A stretch of 64,000 bases of DNA from Bradyrhizobium arachidis (GTDB taxonomy: Bacteria > Pseudomonadota > Alphaproteobacteria > Rhizobiales > Xanthobacteraceae). The stretch lies in assembly GCF_024758505.1 (NCBI RefSeq), contig NZ_CP077970.1, positions 5,332,001 to 5,396,000 on the forward strand, read 5' to 3'. Numbering within the stretch: position 1 is the first letter of the stretch; every line of letters begins with the position of its first letter. This document shows, piece after piece, positions 28,339 through 36,734 of the stretch. The notes under the pieces are model-generated. The model did not search any database and was not told where the DNA came from. It was given only the letters and a program-made list of their open reading frames with translations. The translations under genes were made by a program, and so were the position numbers.

Positions 28339-30915
28339 CTAGCACCTCGGCTGGTTTGGCGGGCATTTCTTGGCTGCGGCCGGCGCGGGTGCCGCCGGGC
28401 GCGGCGGTGGCGGAGGCGGCGCGGCCGGACGCGGTGGCGGCGGCGGCGCGACCGCAATCCTGGGCGGTGGTGGCGGCGGCGCCGGTCTTGCTACCGGTGG
28501 GGGCGCCGGACGGGCAGCCGCAACCGGCGGTGGTGCAGGTCGCGGCGGCGGGGGTGCCGCCACGCGCGGCGGTGGCGGTGGAGCCGCCCGCGGCGGCGGC
28601 GGCGGCGCCGGCGTGGGTCGTGCCGTCACCTGCGGACGCGGCGGTGGCGGGGGTGGCGCCGCAGCGCGCGGCGGTTCGGGCTTCACCTGCTGGCGAGCAA
28701 CCGGCGGCGGTGGCGGTGGCGGAGGAGCCGCTGCCGGCTTCACCGAGGTGACGGCCGGCTTGGCCGCCGGGGACGCCGGAGGCGGCACGACCGCCTGGCT
28801 CGGTCCGGGCGGTTTTCCCGGGGCCGGCGGTGTAGCGGCAGGCGGTGCTGCGGTCGTCGGTGCAGCGGCGGTCGGCGCCGGCGCATTCGGCGCGGGCTTG
28901 CCGCCGGACGGCAGCCCAGCGGGAGGCTGGCCCGCGGGCGTGTGCGCGGCGGACGGCGGCGGACCACCGGGGCGACCGGGCACCGGCGGCGTTCCATGGG
29001 CGCCCGGGACCGGAAGTGCATGCGCAGCATCAGGCTGCTTTGGCTGACCTGCCGGTGCGGGTGCACCTGCGGGCGCATTGGCTTGCGCCGGCGCTACGTT
29101 GGTCGCTGGCGCCGTTGCGGTCGGAGCCGGCTTGCCATTCGGAGCCGCGGCCGAAGGTGGCGGCGTCGGTCCTGCTCCCGGAGGCACCGGCGGCGTGCCG
29201 GGCGCCGGCAGCGTGTTGGCCTGCGGCAGCTTCGCAGGACCAGCCGTCGGCGCGCCCGGTGTCAGCGCCGCCGGCGTTGCCGCCGGAGTCCCCGGCCTGA
29301 CGGTCGGATTGATCGAGGCGCTCGGCGGCACGGGCAGCCTGCCCTGCTGGATCAGCGAGGCGCGTTGCGCTACCGCGGCCGGCACGGCCGGGCCTGCCTG
29401 CGTCGGGCGTCCCGAGACCGCCGGTGCAAGGCTGGTCGGCGCGAGCCCCGCGGTCCCCGCGGGCGGCGGCCGATTGATCACGGTGTTGATAACCGTCGTG
29501 TTGTGGATGTTGGCATAGATGATGTTGTTCGGCGGCGGCGCGACATAGATCGGCGGCCGGACGAATACCGGGATCGGCACGAAAACCGGCTGCGGCAGCA
29601 CGAACAGGCCGACCACGGGCAGCGGCGGCGGCAGCACGACGAAGTCGGGCGGCGGCGGCGGCAAATAGTAGACCGGGGGCGGCGGTGGCGGCGCGAAGCC
29701 GAAATCGGGATCACTAAACGCCAGCACAGGGCGATCGACATAGACGATCTCCTCCGGCGGCGGCGGCGGCACGTCGTAGTCGATCATCGCAAAGCTCGGC
29801 GGCGGCTCGACCGGCGCGGTGAGGATCGCGAGCCGTCGCCGCGCATCGGCCGCGTGCGGCCCGCGCGGATAGCGGCGCAGATACGACCAATAGGCCTCCG
29901 GCGTGTCGGTCCGGTAGGTGCGCCGCCAGGTGATGGCCTCGCGCCGCGCCGCGACGATCACCCTCACCCGCTGTGCCATGGGGTCGTTGGGATAGGCGGC
30001 GAGATAATCCTCGTAGGCCGGCAGCGTGTCGCGCGCGAGCGCGGCGGCATAGGCGTCCTGCGCACCGAGATCGCGGATCGGCTTGTCGCGGATCGCGGCG
30101 ACCTGGTCGGGCGCGGCCTGCGGCGGCGCGTCGGGTCCGCGCTCGAAGAAGGAGAACTGCGCGGAGATCTTCTGCGCGTCCCACGGCACCTGCGCGCCCT
30201 TGCTGGCGTCGTTGACGCGCAGCCGCAAGCGGTCGAACATTTCGGTCAGTGACAATCCGCCGGTACGAATCATCTCGGCGAGCGACTGGGCATAGATGCC
30301 GTAAGGCCCCGCCTCTTCCGGGGCGACCGTGCCGGGCGCCGCGTTGAAGGCGATCAGCATGTTCGCCTCCGGCTCGACCAGAGCGAGGCCGCTTGCGATC
30401 GGCTGGCCGCCTTCGATGAAGGACTGCTGGCGCGCCGCATCGAGCACGACGATGCTCGCCTTCACCCTGATAGCGGCGAGCTGGCGGATATAGTCGCTGA
30501 CGCGCAGCGCCTCGGTCGGAATATCGGTGTCGCGCGCGATGTTGGAATCGACCGGGATGAAATAGTTCTCGCCGGCGAGCTGCACGCCATAGCCGGCAAG
30601 ATAGATCATCGCCACCGTGCCCGGCCCCGAGGTCTGCGCCTTCTGGATGAAGTCGCGAAAGCTCTTGCGCAGCGTATCGCCATCGAGATCGCGCGCGCCA
30701 ACGACGTCGAAACCCGCCGCCTGCAGGGTTTGCGCGATCAGGCCGGCATCATTGGCCGCCGTTGCCAGCGGCGACTTGGCATAGGCGCCGTTGCCGACCA
30801 CGAGCGCGATGCGCTTCTCCTGCTGCTGGGCGCTGGCGGGACTGACGATCCCGCCGCCGACGAGCAGCAGCATCGGCAAAAGTGCGAAAAGGAAAGCTCG
30901 ATGTGTCCCACGCAT
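28339..30915 (-). CDS. caspase-fold pseudo-protease with proline-rich C-terminus
   Basis: 858 aa. A signal peptide ends near SPASAQ (residue 30). A peptidase C14-like domain spans about residues 34-258, starting EKRIALVVGNGAYAKSPL. At the catalytic His position the usual GHG is LAGYGVQLAGENYFIPVD (Tyr109), and the usual DAC of the catalytic Cys is VVLDAARQQSF (Ala161), so both catalytic residues are missing. Two helical repeats follow (AYEDYLAAYPNDPMAQRVR and AYWSYLRRYPRGPHAADAR). Then comes a segment of Pro-rich and Val/Ile-rich sequence, and from about residue 520 to the end a low-complexity Pro/Ala tail closing with KKCPPNQPRC. It is probably an exported binding or scaffold protein. ATG 30915 starts the signal peptide. 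Active relatives are bacterial orthocaspases; this one cannot use the usual dyad. Confidence 0.88.
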   Translation of the reverse strand: MRGTHRAFLFALLPMLLLVGGGIVSPASAQQQEKRIALVVGNGAYAKSPLATAANDAGLIAQTLQAAGFDVVGARDLDGDTLRKSFRDFIQKAQTSGPGTVAMIYLAGYGVQLAGENYFIPVDSNIARDTDIPTEALRVSDYIRQLAAIRVKASIVVLDAARQQSFIEGGQPIASGLALVEPEANMLIAFNAAPGTVAPEEAGPYGIYAQSLAEMIRTGGLSLTEMFDRLRLRVNDASKGAQVPWDAQKISAQFSFFERGPDAPPQAAPDQVAAIRDKPIRDLGAQDAYAAALARDTLPAYEDYLAAYPNDPMAQRVRVIVAARREAITWRRTYRTDTPEAYWSYLRRYPRGPHAADARRRLAILTAPVEPPPSFAMIDYDVPPPPPEEIVYVDRPVLAFSDPDFGFAPPPPPPVYYLPPPPPDFVVLPPPLPVVGLFVLPQPVFVPIPVFVRPPIYVAPPPNNIIYANIHNTTVINTVINRPPPAGTAGLAPTSLAPAVSGRPTQAGPAVPAAVAQRASLIQQGRLPVPPSASINPTVRPGTPAATPAALTPGAPTAGPAKLPQANTLPAPGTPPVPPGAGPTPPPSAAAPNGKPAPTATAPATNVAPAQANAPAGAPAPAGQPKQPDAAHALPVPGAHGTPPVPGRPGGPPPSAAHTPAGQPPAGLPSGGKPAPNAPAPTAAAPTTAAPPAATPPAPGKPPGPSQAVVPPPASPAAKPAVTSVKPAAAPPPPPPPPVARQQVKPEPPRAAAPPPPPPRPQVTARPTPAPPPPPRAAPPPPPRVAAPPPPRPAPPPVAAARPAPPPVARPAPPPPPPRIAVAPPPPPRPAAPPPPPPRPAAPAPAAAKKCPPNQPRC

Positions 30916-31164
30916 GGCCTGCACGCCCGTTTTTGTTTGTTGTGCCCCGCTGCCATACACTAGGCGCGCGGTCAGATGAATGGCGTTTGAACGAGAGCGC
31001 CCGAATGCGGCGGCGGGATGGCCGCATCCTGCCGTCCTGTCCGCGTCAGCCTCGCGCGGACAGACCACGATCTTCCACCGTAATCGATCGCCGGGCATCT
31101 CCGCGGCCACCGGCCGAGGAACCACCACGACCGACCGATCGTCCCAGTTCACTCAGCCTTCTCG

Positions 31165-31917
31165 TCAGCCTTGCGCGAGCAGCTCGACCGTGCCCGTCGC
31201 GAGCCGGTAGATGCCGCCCACGACCTTGAGCTTGCCCTGCTCCACGGCGGCATTGAGGATCGGCGCGGCCGATTTCAGCTTGGCGACATTATCGATCACG
31301 TTTTGCCGGATCGCCTTGTCGAGCACGTCCCCACCCTGCTGCAACGCCGCCTTCGCTGCGGGCGCGATCGCATCGACCAGCGAGGGAATATGTCCCGGCG
31401 GCGACGTGTTGTCCTTGAGCGCTTTCAGCGTCGCATCGATGGCACCGCAACTCTCGTGGCCCAACACGAGGATCAACGGCGTGTTCAGCACGCCAACCGC
31501 GTATTCCATGCTGGCGACGGTTTCGGTGCCGGCAAAATTGCCGGCGACGCGGCACACGAAGAGATCGCCGCGGCCGCTGTCAAAGGCGTATTCCGGCGCG
31601 ATGCGGGAGTCCGCGCAGCTCAGGACAGCGGCGTAGGGATTCTGCCCACCAACCAGGGCCTCGCGTTCATGCTTGAAATCATGCCGTCGTGAAACGCCGT
31701 CGACATAGCGCGCATTGCCCTCCGTCAATCGTTTCAACGCCGTATCCGGCGTCAACACGTTCTGCGGCTTGGGAGGCGTCTTGGGAGACGTCTTGGCCTC
31801 CTTGGCGAGGGCCGCGCCGGTGAAGGCCAGTCCAAGCGCGGAGGCGGCAAGGACTATCGCGGATCGCCGCGAGGGTCCGATCGGATGAGGCAGATTTTCA
31901 GAGCATTTGTCGCACAT
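31165..31917 (-). CDS. exported beta-class carbonic anhydrase
   Basis: Interconverts CO2 and bicarbonate. 250 aa. The zinc ligands and catalytic dyad are visible in AVLSCADSRIAPEYAF (Cys, Asp, Arg) and LVLGHESCGAIDAT (His, Cys). The N-terminus MCDKCSENLPHPIGPSRRSA then IVLAASALGLAFTGAALA looks like a Tat or Sec signal, so the enzyme should act in the periplasm. AGGAGG ends 4 bases before ATG 31917, which decides this start over the frame open to 32040. Genes for periplasmic beta-CA occur in other Rhizobiales. It is downstream of the duplicated dnaE tail. Confidence 0.92.
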   Translation of the reverse strand: MCDKCSENLPHPIGPSRRSAIVLAASALGLAFTGAALAKEAKTSPKTPPKPQNVLTPDTALKRLTEGNARYVDGVSRRHDFKHEREALVGGQNPYAAVLSCADSRIAPEYAFDSGRGDLFVCRVAGNFAGTETVASMEYAVGVLNTPLILVLGHESCGAIDATLKALKDNTSPPGHIPSLVDAIAPAAKAALQQGGDVLDKAIRQNVIDNVAKLKSAAPILNAAVEQGKLKVVGGIYRLATGTVELLAQG

Positions 31918-32041
31918 GTTTCCTCCTGCCATCTCGCTTACGATGTCCGCGTGAACCGCGTACGACGCAATTGATGGCGGCGCACCGCCCACGACACGGA
32001 CAGGAACGCAATCGTAGGCTACGGTTTGCGCAGACGCCATG

Positions 32042-32090
32042 CTAGAGTTGCTGCATGTCGACGATGCCGGCGAGAGCGTTGATCGCGCCT
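32042..32090 (-). pseudogene. detached remnant of a dnaE 3' end
   Basis: Read on the minus strand the fragment encodes GAINALAGIVDMQQL followed by TAG. dnaE itself ends GAIKAVAGVVDVQQL followed by TAG (32762-32808). Over 47 bases only 6 differ. Frame and stop codon are kept, while sequence further upstream quickly stops matching and meets a TAG. The fragment lies on the far side of the lipoprotein gene from dnaE. Confidence 0.8.
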
Positions 32091-32110
32091 TGGCGAGTGA
32101 TCGCGACCGG

Positions 32111-32632
32111 CTATTCCGCCAGTCGCAGTTCAGCGATCGTGGTGCGCGCTGAGGTCTCCTCGAGTTGCAGAAACTCCAGCGGCCCCTGATTCTTGTAGCC
32201 GGCGGTCATCGCGAGCGTGAGACCGTAGCCCAACAATCCCGTGCTCGCGTTGGCGATCACGGCGGTCTTGCGCTCGCTCATCCGCGCAACGAAGAAGACG
32301 GTCTGGCCGGATTGAGCTGAAAAGTCGACACGCGTGGTGCCGAGGCCGATCTCTTCGGCCACGAACTGGTGCTGGCCCGCCGGGCGATCGGCATAAACAT
32401 AGGTCCCGGTCTTCAGGCCCTTGATCGGTGCACCGTCGAGGGCAAATGGGAAGTCCGGATCGGCAATGCCGCCATAGCCCTTCTCGCGAACCACGACGAT
32501 GCGGGCGTGCCCCGCCTTTGGCGGCCCGATCTTTCGCAATGTCTCGGCATAGCCGAGTCCGTTTCTTGCAGTCGTCTCACAGCCGCACAGCAATACCGCG
32601 GCGACGAACAACACCAGCCCACGCAGTAACAT
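32111..32632 (-). CDS. lipoprotein, DUF2846-like
   Basis: 173 aa. The lipobox LLCGC (cleavage before Cys18 approximately) follows a hydrophobic signal MLLRGLVLFVAAVLLCG. The body ARIVVVREKGYGGIADPDFP, FALDGAPIKGLKTGTYVYAD and PAGQHQFVAE has the beta-rich pattern of DUF2846 lipoproteins. The cellular role is unknown. ATG 32632 has GGGGGC upstream; GTG 32635 is in frame directly before it. It is inserted between dnaE (129 bases upstream) and a second copy of the dnaE tail (21 bases downstream), which suggests it arrived by recombination. Confidence 0.82.
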   Translation of the reverse strand: MLLRGLVLFVAAVLLCGCETTARNGLGYAETLRKIGPPKAGHARIVVVREKGYGGIADPDFPFALDGAPIKGLKTGTYVYADRPAGQHQFVAEEIGLGTTRVDFSAQSGQTVFFVARMSERKTAVIANASTGLLGYGLTLAMTAGYKNQGPLEFLQLEETSARTTIAELRLAE

Positions 32633-32761
32633 CACGCCCCCGAAGACATCATCCCCGGCAGCAAGCTAACTAAAATCATCGCCTGGTTGCAATACCGGCG
32701 GCGCCACTACCACGGGATAGCGGGGGGCGCGGGTCCACGGAAGACCGACGCGCGCCTTGCC

Positions 32762-35700
32762 CTAAAGCTGCTGCACGTCGACGACGCCGGCGACAGCCTT
32801 GATCGCGCCGGCGATCTGCGGCGAGACCTTGAAGCGGCCCGGCAGCTTCATCTCCACCTCGGTTTCGAGGTCGAGCATCATCACCAGCGAGACTTCGCCG
32901 TCGCCATTGCTGCGCGGCGCGATGCCGGGACTGCCGACCTTCGACATTGCTCCGCTGGGCGCACCGCCGTTCGAGGCGCCCGCCTCCGGCCCGGCCAGAC
33001 GCCGCGCGATCGATTCCAGCGGCTTGGTATCGCGCACGAAGATGCGCAGGCCCTTTTGCGTCTTGGCGGCGGCGTCATCGAGCGGCTCGGCATGCAGCAC
33101 GCGCGCCCGCACGTCCTCGCCCTGCAATTCGGCGCCGAGTTGCAACAGCACGGCCGCGCCGGGCTCGAGCACGTCGCGATATTGCGCAAGGCCCTCGGAG
33201 AACAGCACCGCCTCAAAGTGGCCCGTGGGATCAGAGAGCCCCATGATGCCCATCTTGTTGCCGGTCTTGGTGCGTCGCTCCATGCGCGAGACCACGGTGG
33301 CTGCGACCTTGCCGGCGGTCGCGCCGGTCTTCACCGCGCGCGAAAACTCCGCCCAGGACTGCACGCGCAGCCGCTTCAATACGGTCGCGTAGTCGTCGAG
33401 CGGATGGCCCGACAGGAAGAAGCCGATCGCGTCATATTCACGCCGCAGCCGCTCCGCCGGCAGCCATGGCTCGACCTGCGGCAGCATGATGGTGGGCGCA
33501 TCGGCAGCATTGCCGAACATATCGTTCTGGCCGATGGTCGCCGCCTCATTGGCGCGCTGGCAGGCGGCAAGGATCGCATCCGCGCCAGCAAACACCCGCG
33601 CCCGGCTGGGCTCGAGCGTGTCGAAGGCGCCGGCGGCGGCAAGGCTTTCGATGATACGCTTGTTGATGGCGCGCGGGCTGACGCGGGCCGCGAAATCGGC
33701 CAGCGAGGTAAAGGCGCCCTTCTTGTTACGCTCCTCGATGATCTGCTCGACCGCCTGGATGCCGACGCCCTTGAGCGCCGCGAGCGCGTAATAGATCGTG
33801 TTGTCGCCGACCTCGAAGGTCGCGCCCGAGCGGTTGATGTTGGGCGGCTCGACCTTGATCTTGAGGCGCTGCGCCTCGGAGCGGAATTCGGACAGCTTGT
33901 CGGTATTGTTGAGATCGAGCGTCATCGACGCCGCGATGAACTCCACCGGGTAATGCGCCTTCATGTAGGCGGTGTGATAGGAGACCAGCGCATAGGCCGC
34001 CGCGTGGCTCTTGTTGAAGCCGTAGTCGGCGAATTTGGCCAGCAGCTCGAAGATGGTCTCGGCCTGCCCCTTCGGCACGCCGTTCTTCACCGCACCCGCG
34101 ACGAAGATGTCGCGCTGCTTGTCCATCTCGGCGCGGATCTTCTTGCCCATCGCGCGGCGCAGCAGGTCGGCGTCGCCGAGCGAATAGCCCGACATCACCT
34201 GCGCGATCTGCATCACCTGTTCCTGGTAGATGATGACGCCGAAGGTCTCCTTCAGGATCGGCTCCAGCACGGGATGCAGATATTCCGGCTCCTCGTCGCC
34301 GTGCTTGCGCGCGCAGTAGGTCGGGATGTTCGCCATCGGACCCGGGCGATACAGCGCCACGAGCGCGATGATGTCCTCGAAACGGTCGGGCCGCATGTCG
34401 ACCAGCGCGCGCCGCATGCCCTGGCTTTCAACCTGGAACACGCCGACCACCTCGCCCCGCGCCAACATCTGGTAGCTTTCGGCATCGTCGATCGGCAGCG
34501 TGGCGAGATCGACATCGATGTTGCGCGGCTTCAAGAGCTTCACGGCGACGTCGAGCACCGTCAGCGTCTTCAGGCCGAGGAAGTCGAACTTCACGAGACC
34601 CGCCGGCTCGACCCATTTCATGTTGAACTGGGTCACCGGCATGTCCGACTTGGGATCGCGGTACATCGGCACGAGCTCGCTCAAGGGGCGATCGCCGATC
34701 ACGATGCCGGCAGCATGCGTCGAAGCGTGCCGCGTCAGGCCTTCGAGACGCTGCGCGATGTCGAAGGCGCGCGCCACCACCGGATCTTCATCGCGGAACG
34801 CCTGGAGTTTCGGCTCGCTCTCGATTGCAGCCGCCAGCGTCACCGGCGCAGCCGGATTCTGCGGCACCAGCTTCGTCAGCTTGTCGACTTGCCCGTAAGG
34901 CATTTGCAGCACGCGACCGACGTCGCGCAGCACGCCGCGCGCCTGCAGCGTACCGAAGGTGATGATCTGCGCGACCTGGTCGCGGCCGTAGCGCTGCTGC
35001 ACGTATTGGATCACCTCGCCGCGACGATCCTGGCAGAAATCGATGTCGAAGTCCGGCATCGAGACGCGCTCGGGATTGAGGAAGCGCTCGAACAGCAGGC
35101 CGAACTTGATCGGGTCGAGGTCGGTAATGGTGAGTGCCCAGGCCACCAGCGAGCCTGCGCCGGAGCCGCGGCCCGGCCCGACCGGAATGCCCTGCCCCTT
35201 CGCCCATTTGATGAAGTCGGACACGATCAGGAAGTAGCCCGCGTACTTCATGCGCATGATGACGTCGAGCTCGAAGGCGAGGCGCTTGCTGTAGTCCTCT
35301 TCCGTCGTCCCCTGCGACAGGCCGTGCACGCTGAGGCGGTTGGCAAGCCCCTCCTCCGCCTGCCGCTTCAGCTCGGCCGCCTCGACCGCGGCGGCATCGG
35401 AGCTCGCGGCAGCGCCGACCGTGAAGAACGGCAGGATCGGCTTGCGCGTCATCGGGCGGTACGAGCAGCGCTCGGCGATCTCGACCGTCGAGGCCAGCGC
35501 CTCCGGAATGTCGGCGAACAGCACGGCCATCTCGGCGCGCGTCTTGAAGCGGTGATCGGCGGTGAGCTGCACCCGATCGGTCTCGGCGATCAGCCGCCCG
35601 CCGGCGATGCAGAGCAGCGCGTCATGCGCCTCGTAATCGTCGGTCGAGGCGAAATACGGCTCGTTGGTCGCAACCAGCGGCAGGCCCTTGGCGTAAGCGA

Positions 35701-36280
35701 TGTCGATCAGCCCGCTCTCGACGCGCCGCTCCCGGTCGATGCCGTGGCGCTGCAACTCGATGTAGAGGCGGTCGCCGAACAGGCCGGCCAGCCGCTCGCA
35801 GCGCAAGCCGGCCAGCTCCGCATGCCCCATCTGGAGCGCGAGCGAGATCGGCCCGTCGGGGCCGCCGGTGAGCGCGATCAGGCCCTCGGTCTCGTCATTC
35901 AGCCAGTCGAACTTGATGTGCGGCGCGTGCGTGTCCGGCGTCTCGAGAAAGGCGCGCGAGTTCAGCCGCATCAGGCTGCGATAGCCGCGCTCCTGTGCTG
36001 CCAGCAGCACCATGCGCGACGGCCCGATGGTGTTGCGGGCATTGGGATCCTGGTCGCCGAAATCGACCGCGATCTCGCAGCCGACGATCGGCTGGATGCC
36101 GGAGCCCGCCATCTTGTCGGAGAACTCCAGTGCCCCGAACATGTTGTCGGTGTCGGTCAGCGCCAGCGCCGGCTGGTGGTCCTTCTTGGCGAGCTCGGCG
36201 AGCTTGGCGATCTTGATCGAGCCCTTGAGCAGCGAATAGGCCGAGTGAACGTGAAGATGGACAAATCCGGCGTTCGCCAT
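32762..36280 (-). CDS. dnaE: DNA polymerase III alpha subunit
   Basis: The replicative polymerase, 1172 aa, of DnaE1 type by length and by its N-terminal PHP domain (FVHLHVHSAYSLLKGSIKI). The catalytic acidic residues lie in VSMPDFDIDFCQDRR, and the upstream GPGRGSGAGSLVAWAL loop is intact. The helix-hairpin-helix region ALAALKGVGIQAVEQII and the C-terminal OB domain follow. ATG 36280 gives the expected MANAGFVHLHVHS start. In many alphaproteobacteria dnaE follows lolD; here about 13 kb lies between. A small SOS-box-controlled gene is 167 bases upstream on the same strand. The long antisense frame over this gene is rejected. Confidence 0.97.
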   Translation of the reverse strand: MANAGFVHLHVHSAYSLLKGSIKIAKLAELAKKDHQPALALTDTDNMFGALEFSDKMAGSGIQPIVGCEIAVDFGDQDPNARNTIGPSRMVLLAAQERGYRSLMRLNSRAFLETPDTHAPHIKFDWLNDETEGLIALTGGPDGPISLALQMGHAELAGLRCERLAGLFGDRLYIELQRHGIDRERRVESGLIDIAYAKGLPLVATNEPYFASTDDYEAHDALLCIAGGRLIAETDRVQLTADHRFKTRAEMAVLFADIPEALASTVEIAERCSYRPMTRKPILPFFTVGAAASSDAAAVEAAELKRQAEEGLANRLSVHGLSQGTTEEDYSKRLAFELDVIMRMKYAGYFLIVSDFIKWAKGQGIPVGPGRGSGAGSLVAWALTITDLDPIKFGLLFERFLNPERVSMPDFDIDFCQDRRGEVIQYVQQRYGRDQVAQIITFGTLQARGVLRDVGRVLQMPYGQVDKLTKLVPQNPAAPVTLAAAIESEPKLQAFRDEDPVVARAFDIAQRLEGLTRHASTHAAGIVIGDRPLSELVPMYRDPKSDMPVTQFNMKWVEPAGLVKFDFLGLKTLTVLDVAVKLLKPRNIDVDLATLPIDDAESYQMLARGEVVGVFQVESQGMRRALVDMRPDRFEDIIALVALYRPGPMANIPTYCARKHGDEEPEYLHPVLEPILKETFGVIIYQEQVMQIAQVMSGYSLGDADLLRRAMGKKIRAEMDKQRDIFVAGAVKNGVPKGQAETIFELLAKFADYGFNKSHAAAYALVSYHTAYMKAHYPVEFIAASMTLDLNNTDKLSEFRSEAQRLKIKVEPPNINRSGATFEVGDNTIYYALAALKGVGIQAVEQIIEERNKKGAFTSLADFAARVSPRAINKRIIESLAAAGAFDTLEPSRARVFAGADAILAACQRANEAATIGQNDMFGNAADAPTIMLPQVEPWLPAERLRREYDAIGFFLSGHPLDDYATVLKRLRVQSWAEFSRAVKTGATAGKVAATVVSRMERRTKTGNKMGIMGLSDPTGHFEAVLFSEGLAQYRDVLEPGAAVLLQLGAELQGEDVRARVLHAEPLDDAAAKTQKGLRIFVRDTKPLESIARRLAGPEAGASNGGAPSGAMSKVGSPGIAPRSNGDGEVSLVMMLDLETEVEMKLPGRFKVSPQIAGAIKAVAGVVDVQQL

Positions 36281-36447
36281 GGTCGCTCAAAGGCCTCTCG
36301 CATCAGGGATGGAACGGCCGGCGGAAGGGGTGCCTCATGTGCGCCTCTTGGCCGACTCGCCGCCTGATGGTGAAGGCCCCTGCCGCCGGAGTCCACGCTG
36401 CCGGCACACATTGGCTCGACCATCCGGCTTTTCCCCAGCGCGGATCG

Positions 36448-36546
36448 CTAAAGCTGGGGAATCACCTGCGCCCAGATCGCGATCATCCCGACGAACAGCG
36501 TGATCGATGCCAGCGCCGCCGCTTCTTCCACGAAGATCCTGAACAT
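36448..36546 (-). CDS. 32-aa membrane peptide under two LexA boxes (SidA-like candidate)
   Basis: The frame runs from ATG 36546 to TAG 36448-36450. It starts MFRIFVEEAAALAS and ends MIAIWAQVIPQL, with one central hydrophobic helix of about 20 residues (ALASITLFVGMIAIWAQVI), so it should be a single-pass inner-membrane peptide. GAGGGAG (36554-36560) lies 7 bases before the ATG. Two SOS boxes lie between this and a TTGACT -35. The design (LexA-controlled, about 30 residues, one helix) is that of Caulobacter SidA, a division inhibitor acting on FtsW/FtsN. I cannot show sequence homology to SidA, so the function is inference. dnaE follows 167 bases downstream on the same strand. Confidence 0.78.
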   Translation of the reverse strand: MFRIFVEEAAALASITLFVGMIAIWAQVIPQL

Positions 36547-36564
36547 GGCCTTGCTCCCTCACCA

Positions 36565-36607
36565 GAACATAGGGAGAACAATGTTCTATTTATGTTCCGG
36601 GAGTCAA
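36565..36607 (-). promoter_or_regulatory. tandem LexA (SOS) boxes and -35 element
   Basis: GAAC-N7-GAAC at 36565-36579 and GTTC-N7-GTTC at 36583-36597 are separated by 3 bases. Both match the alphaproteobacterial LexA site, and together they form one larger inverted repeat. TTGACT on the minus strand (36602-36607) is a near-consensus -35, so bound LexA would cover the -10 and start site. Confidence 0.85.
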
Positions 36608-36670
36608 GGCTAACGGTGGAATTTGCCGCCGCGCTTCGAATGCGATGGTTAACTCGCTGATCTCACAAAC

Positions 36671-36699
36671 AAAAAAAGCCCCGGCCGAAGCCGGGGCTT
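36671..36699 (-). terminator. rho-independent terminator of the porin gene
   Basis: GCCCCGGC (36678-36685) and GCCGGGGC (36690-36697) form an 8-bp stem with a CGAA tetraloop. Seven A residues on the plus strand (36671-36677) give the U-tract of the minus-strand transcript, 36 bases after the porin stop. Confidence 0.92.
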
Positions 36700-36734
36700 G
36701 GTGACCACTCGCTTTGAGCAGTCGATTCCTTGGA

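Noticed and set aside
28370..29047. glycine-rich plus-strand frame of 225 codons
   Set aside because: It is the complement of the Pro/Ala-coding tail of the caspase-like gene; glycine runs come from CCG/GGC complementarity.
32687..36367. 1226-codon open frame on the plus strand
   Set aside because: It is antisense to dnaE over its whole length and rich in His, Arg, Asp and Ala as expected for the complement of GC-rich codons; no domain is seen.
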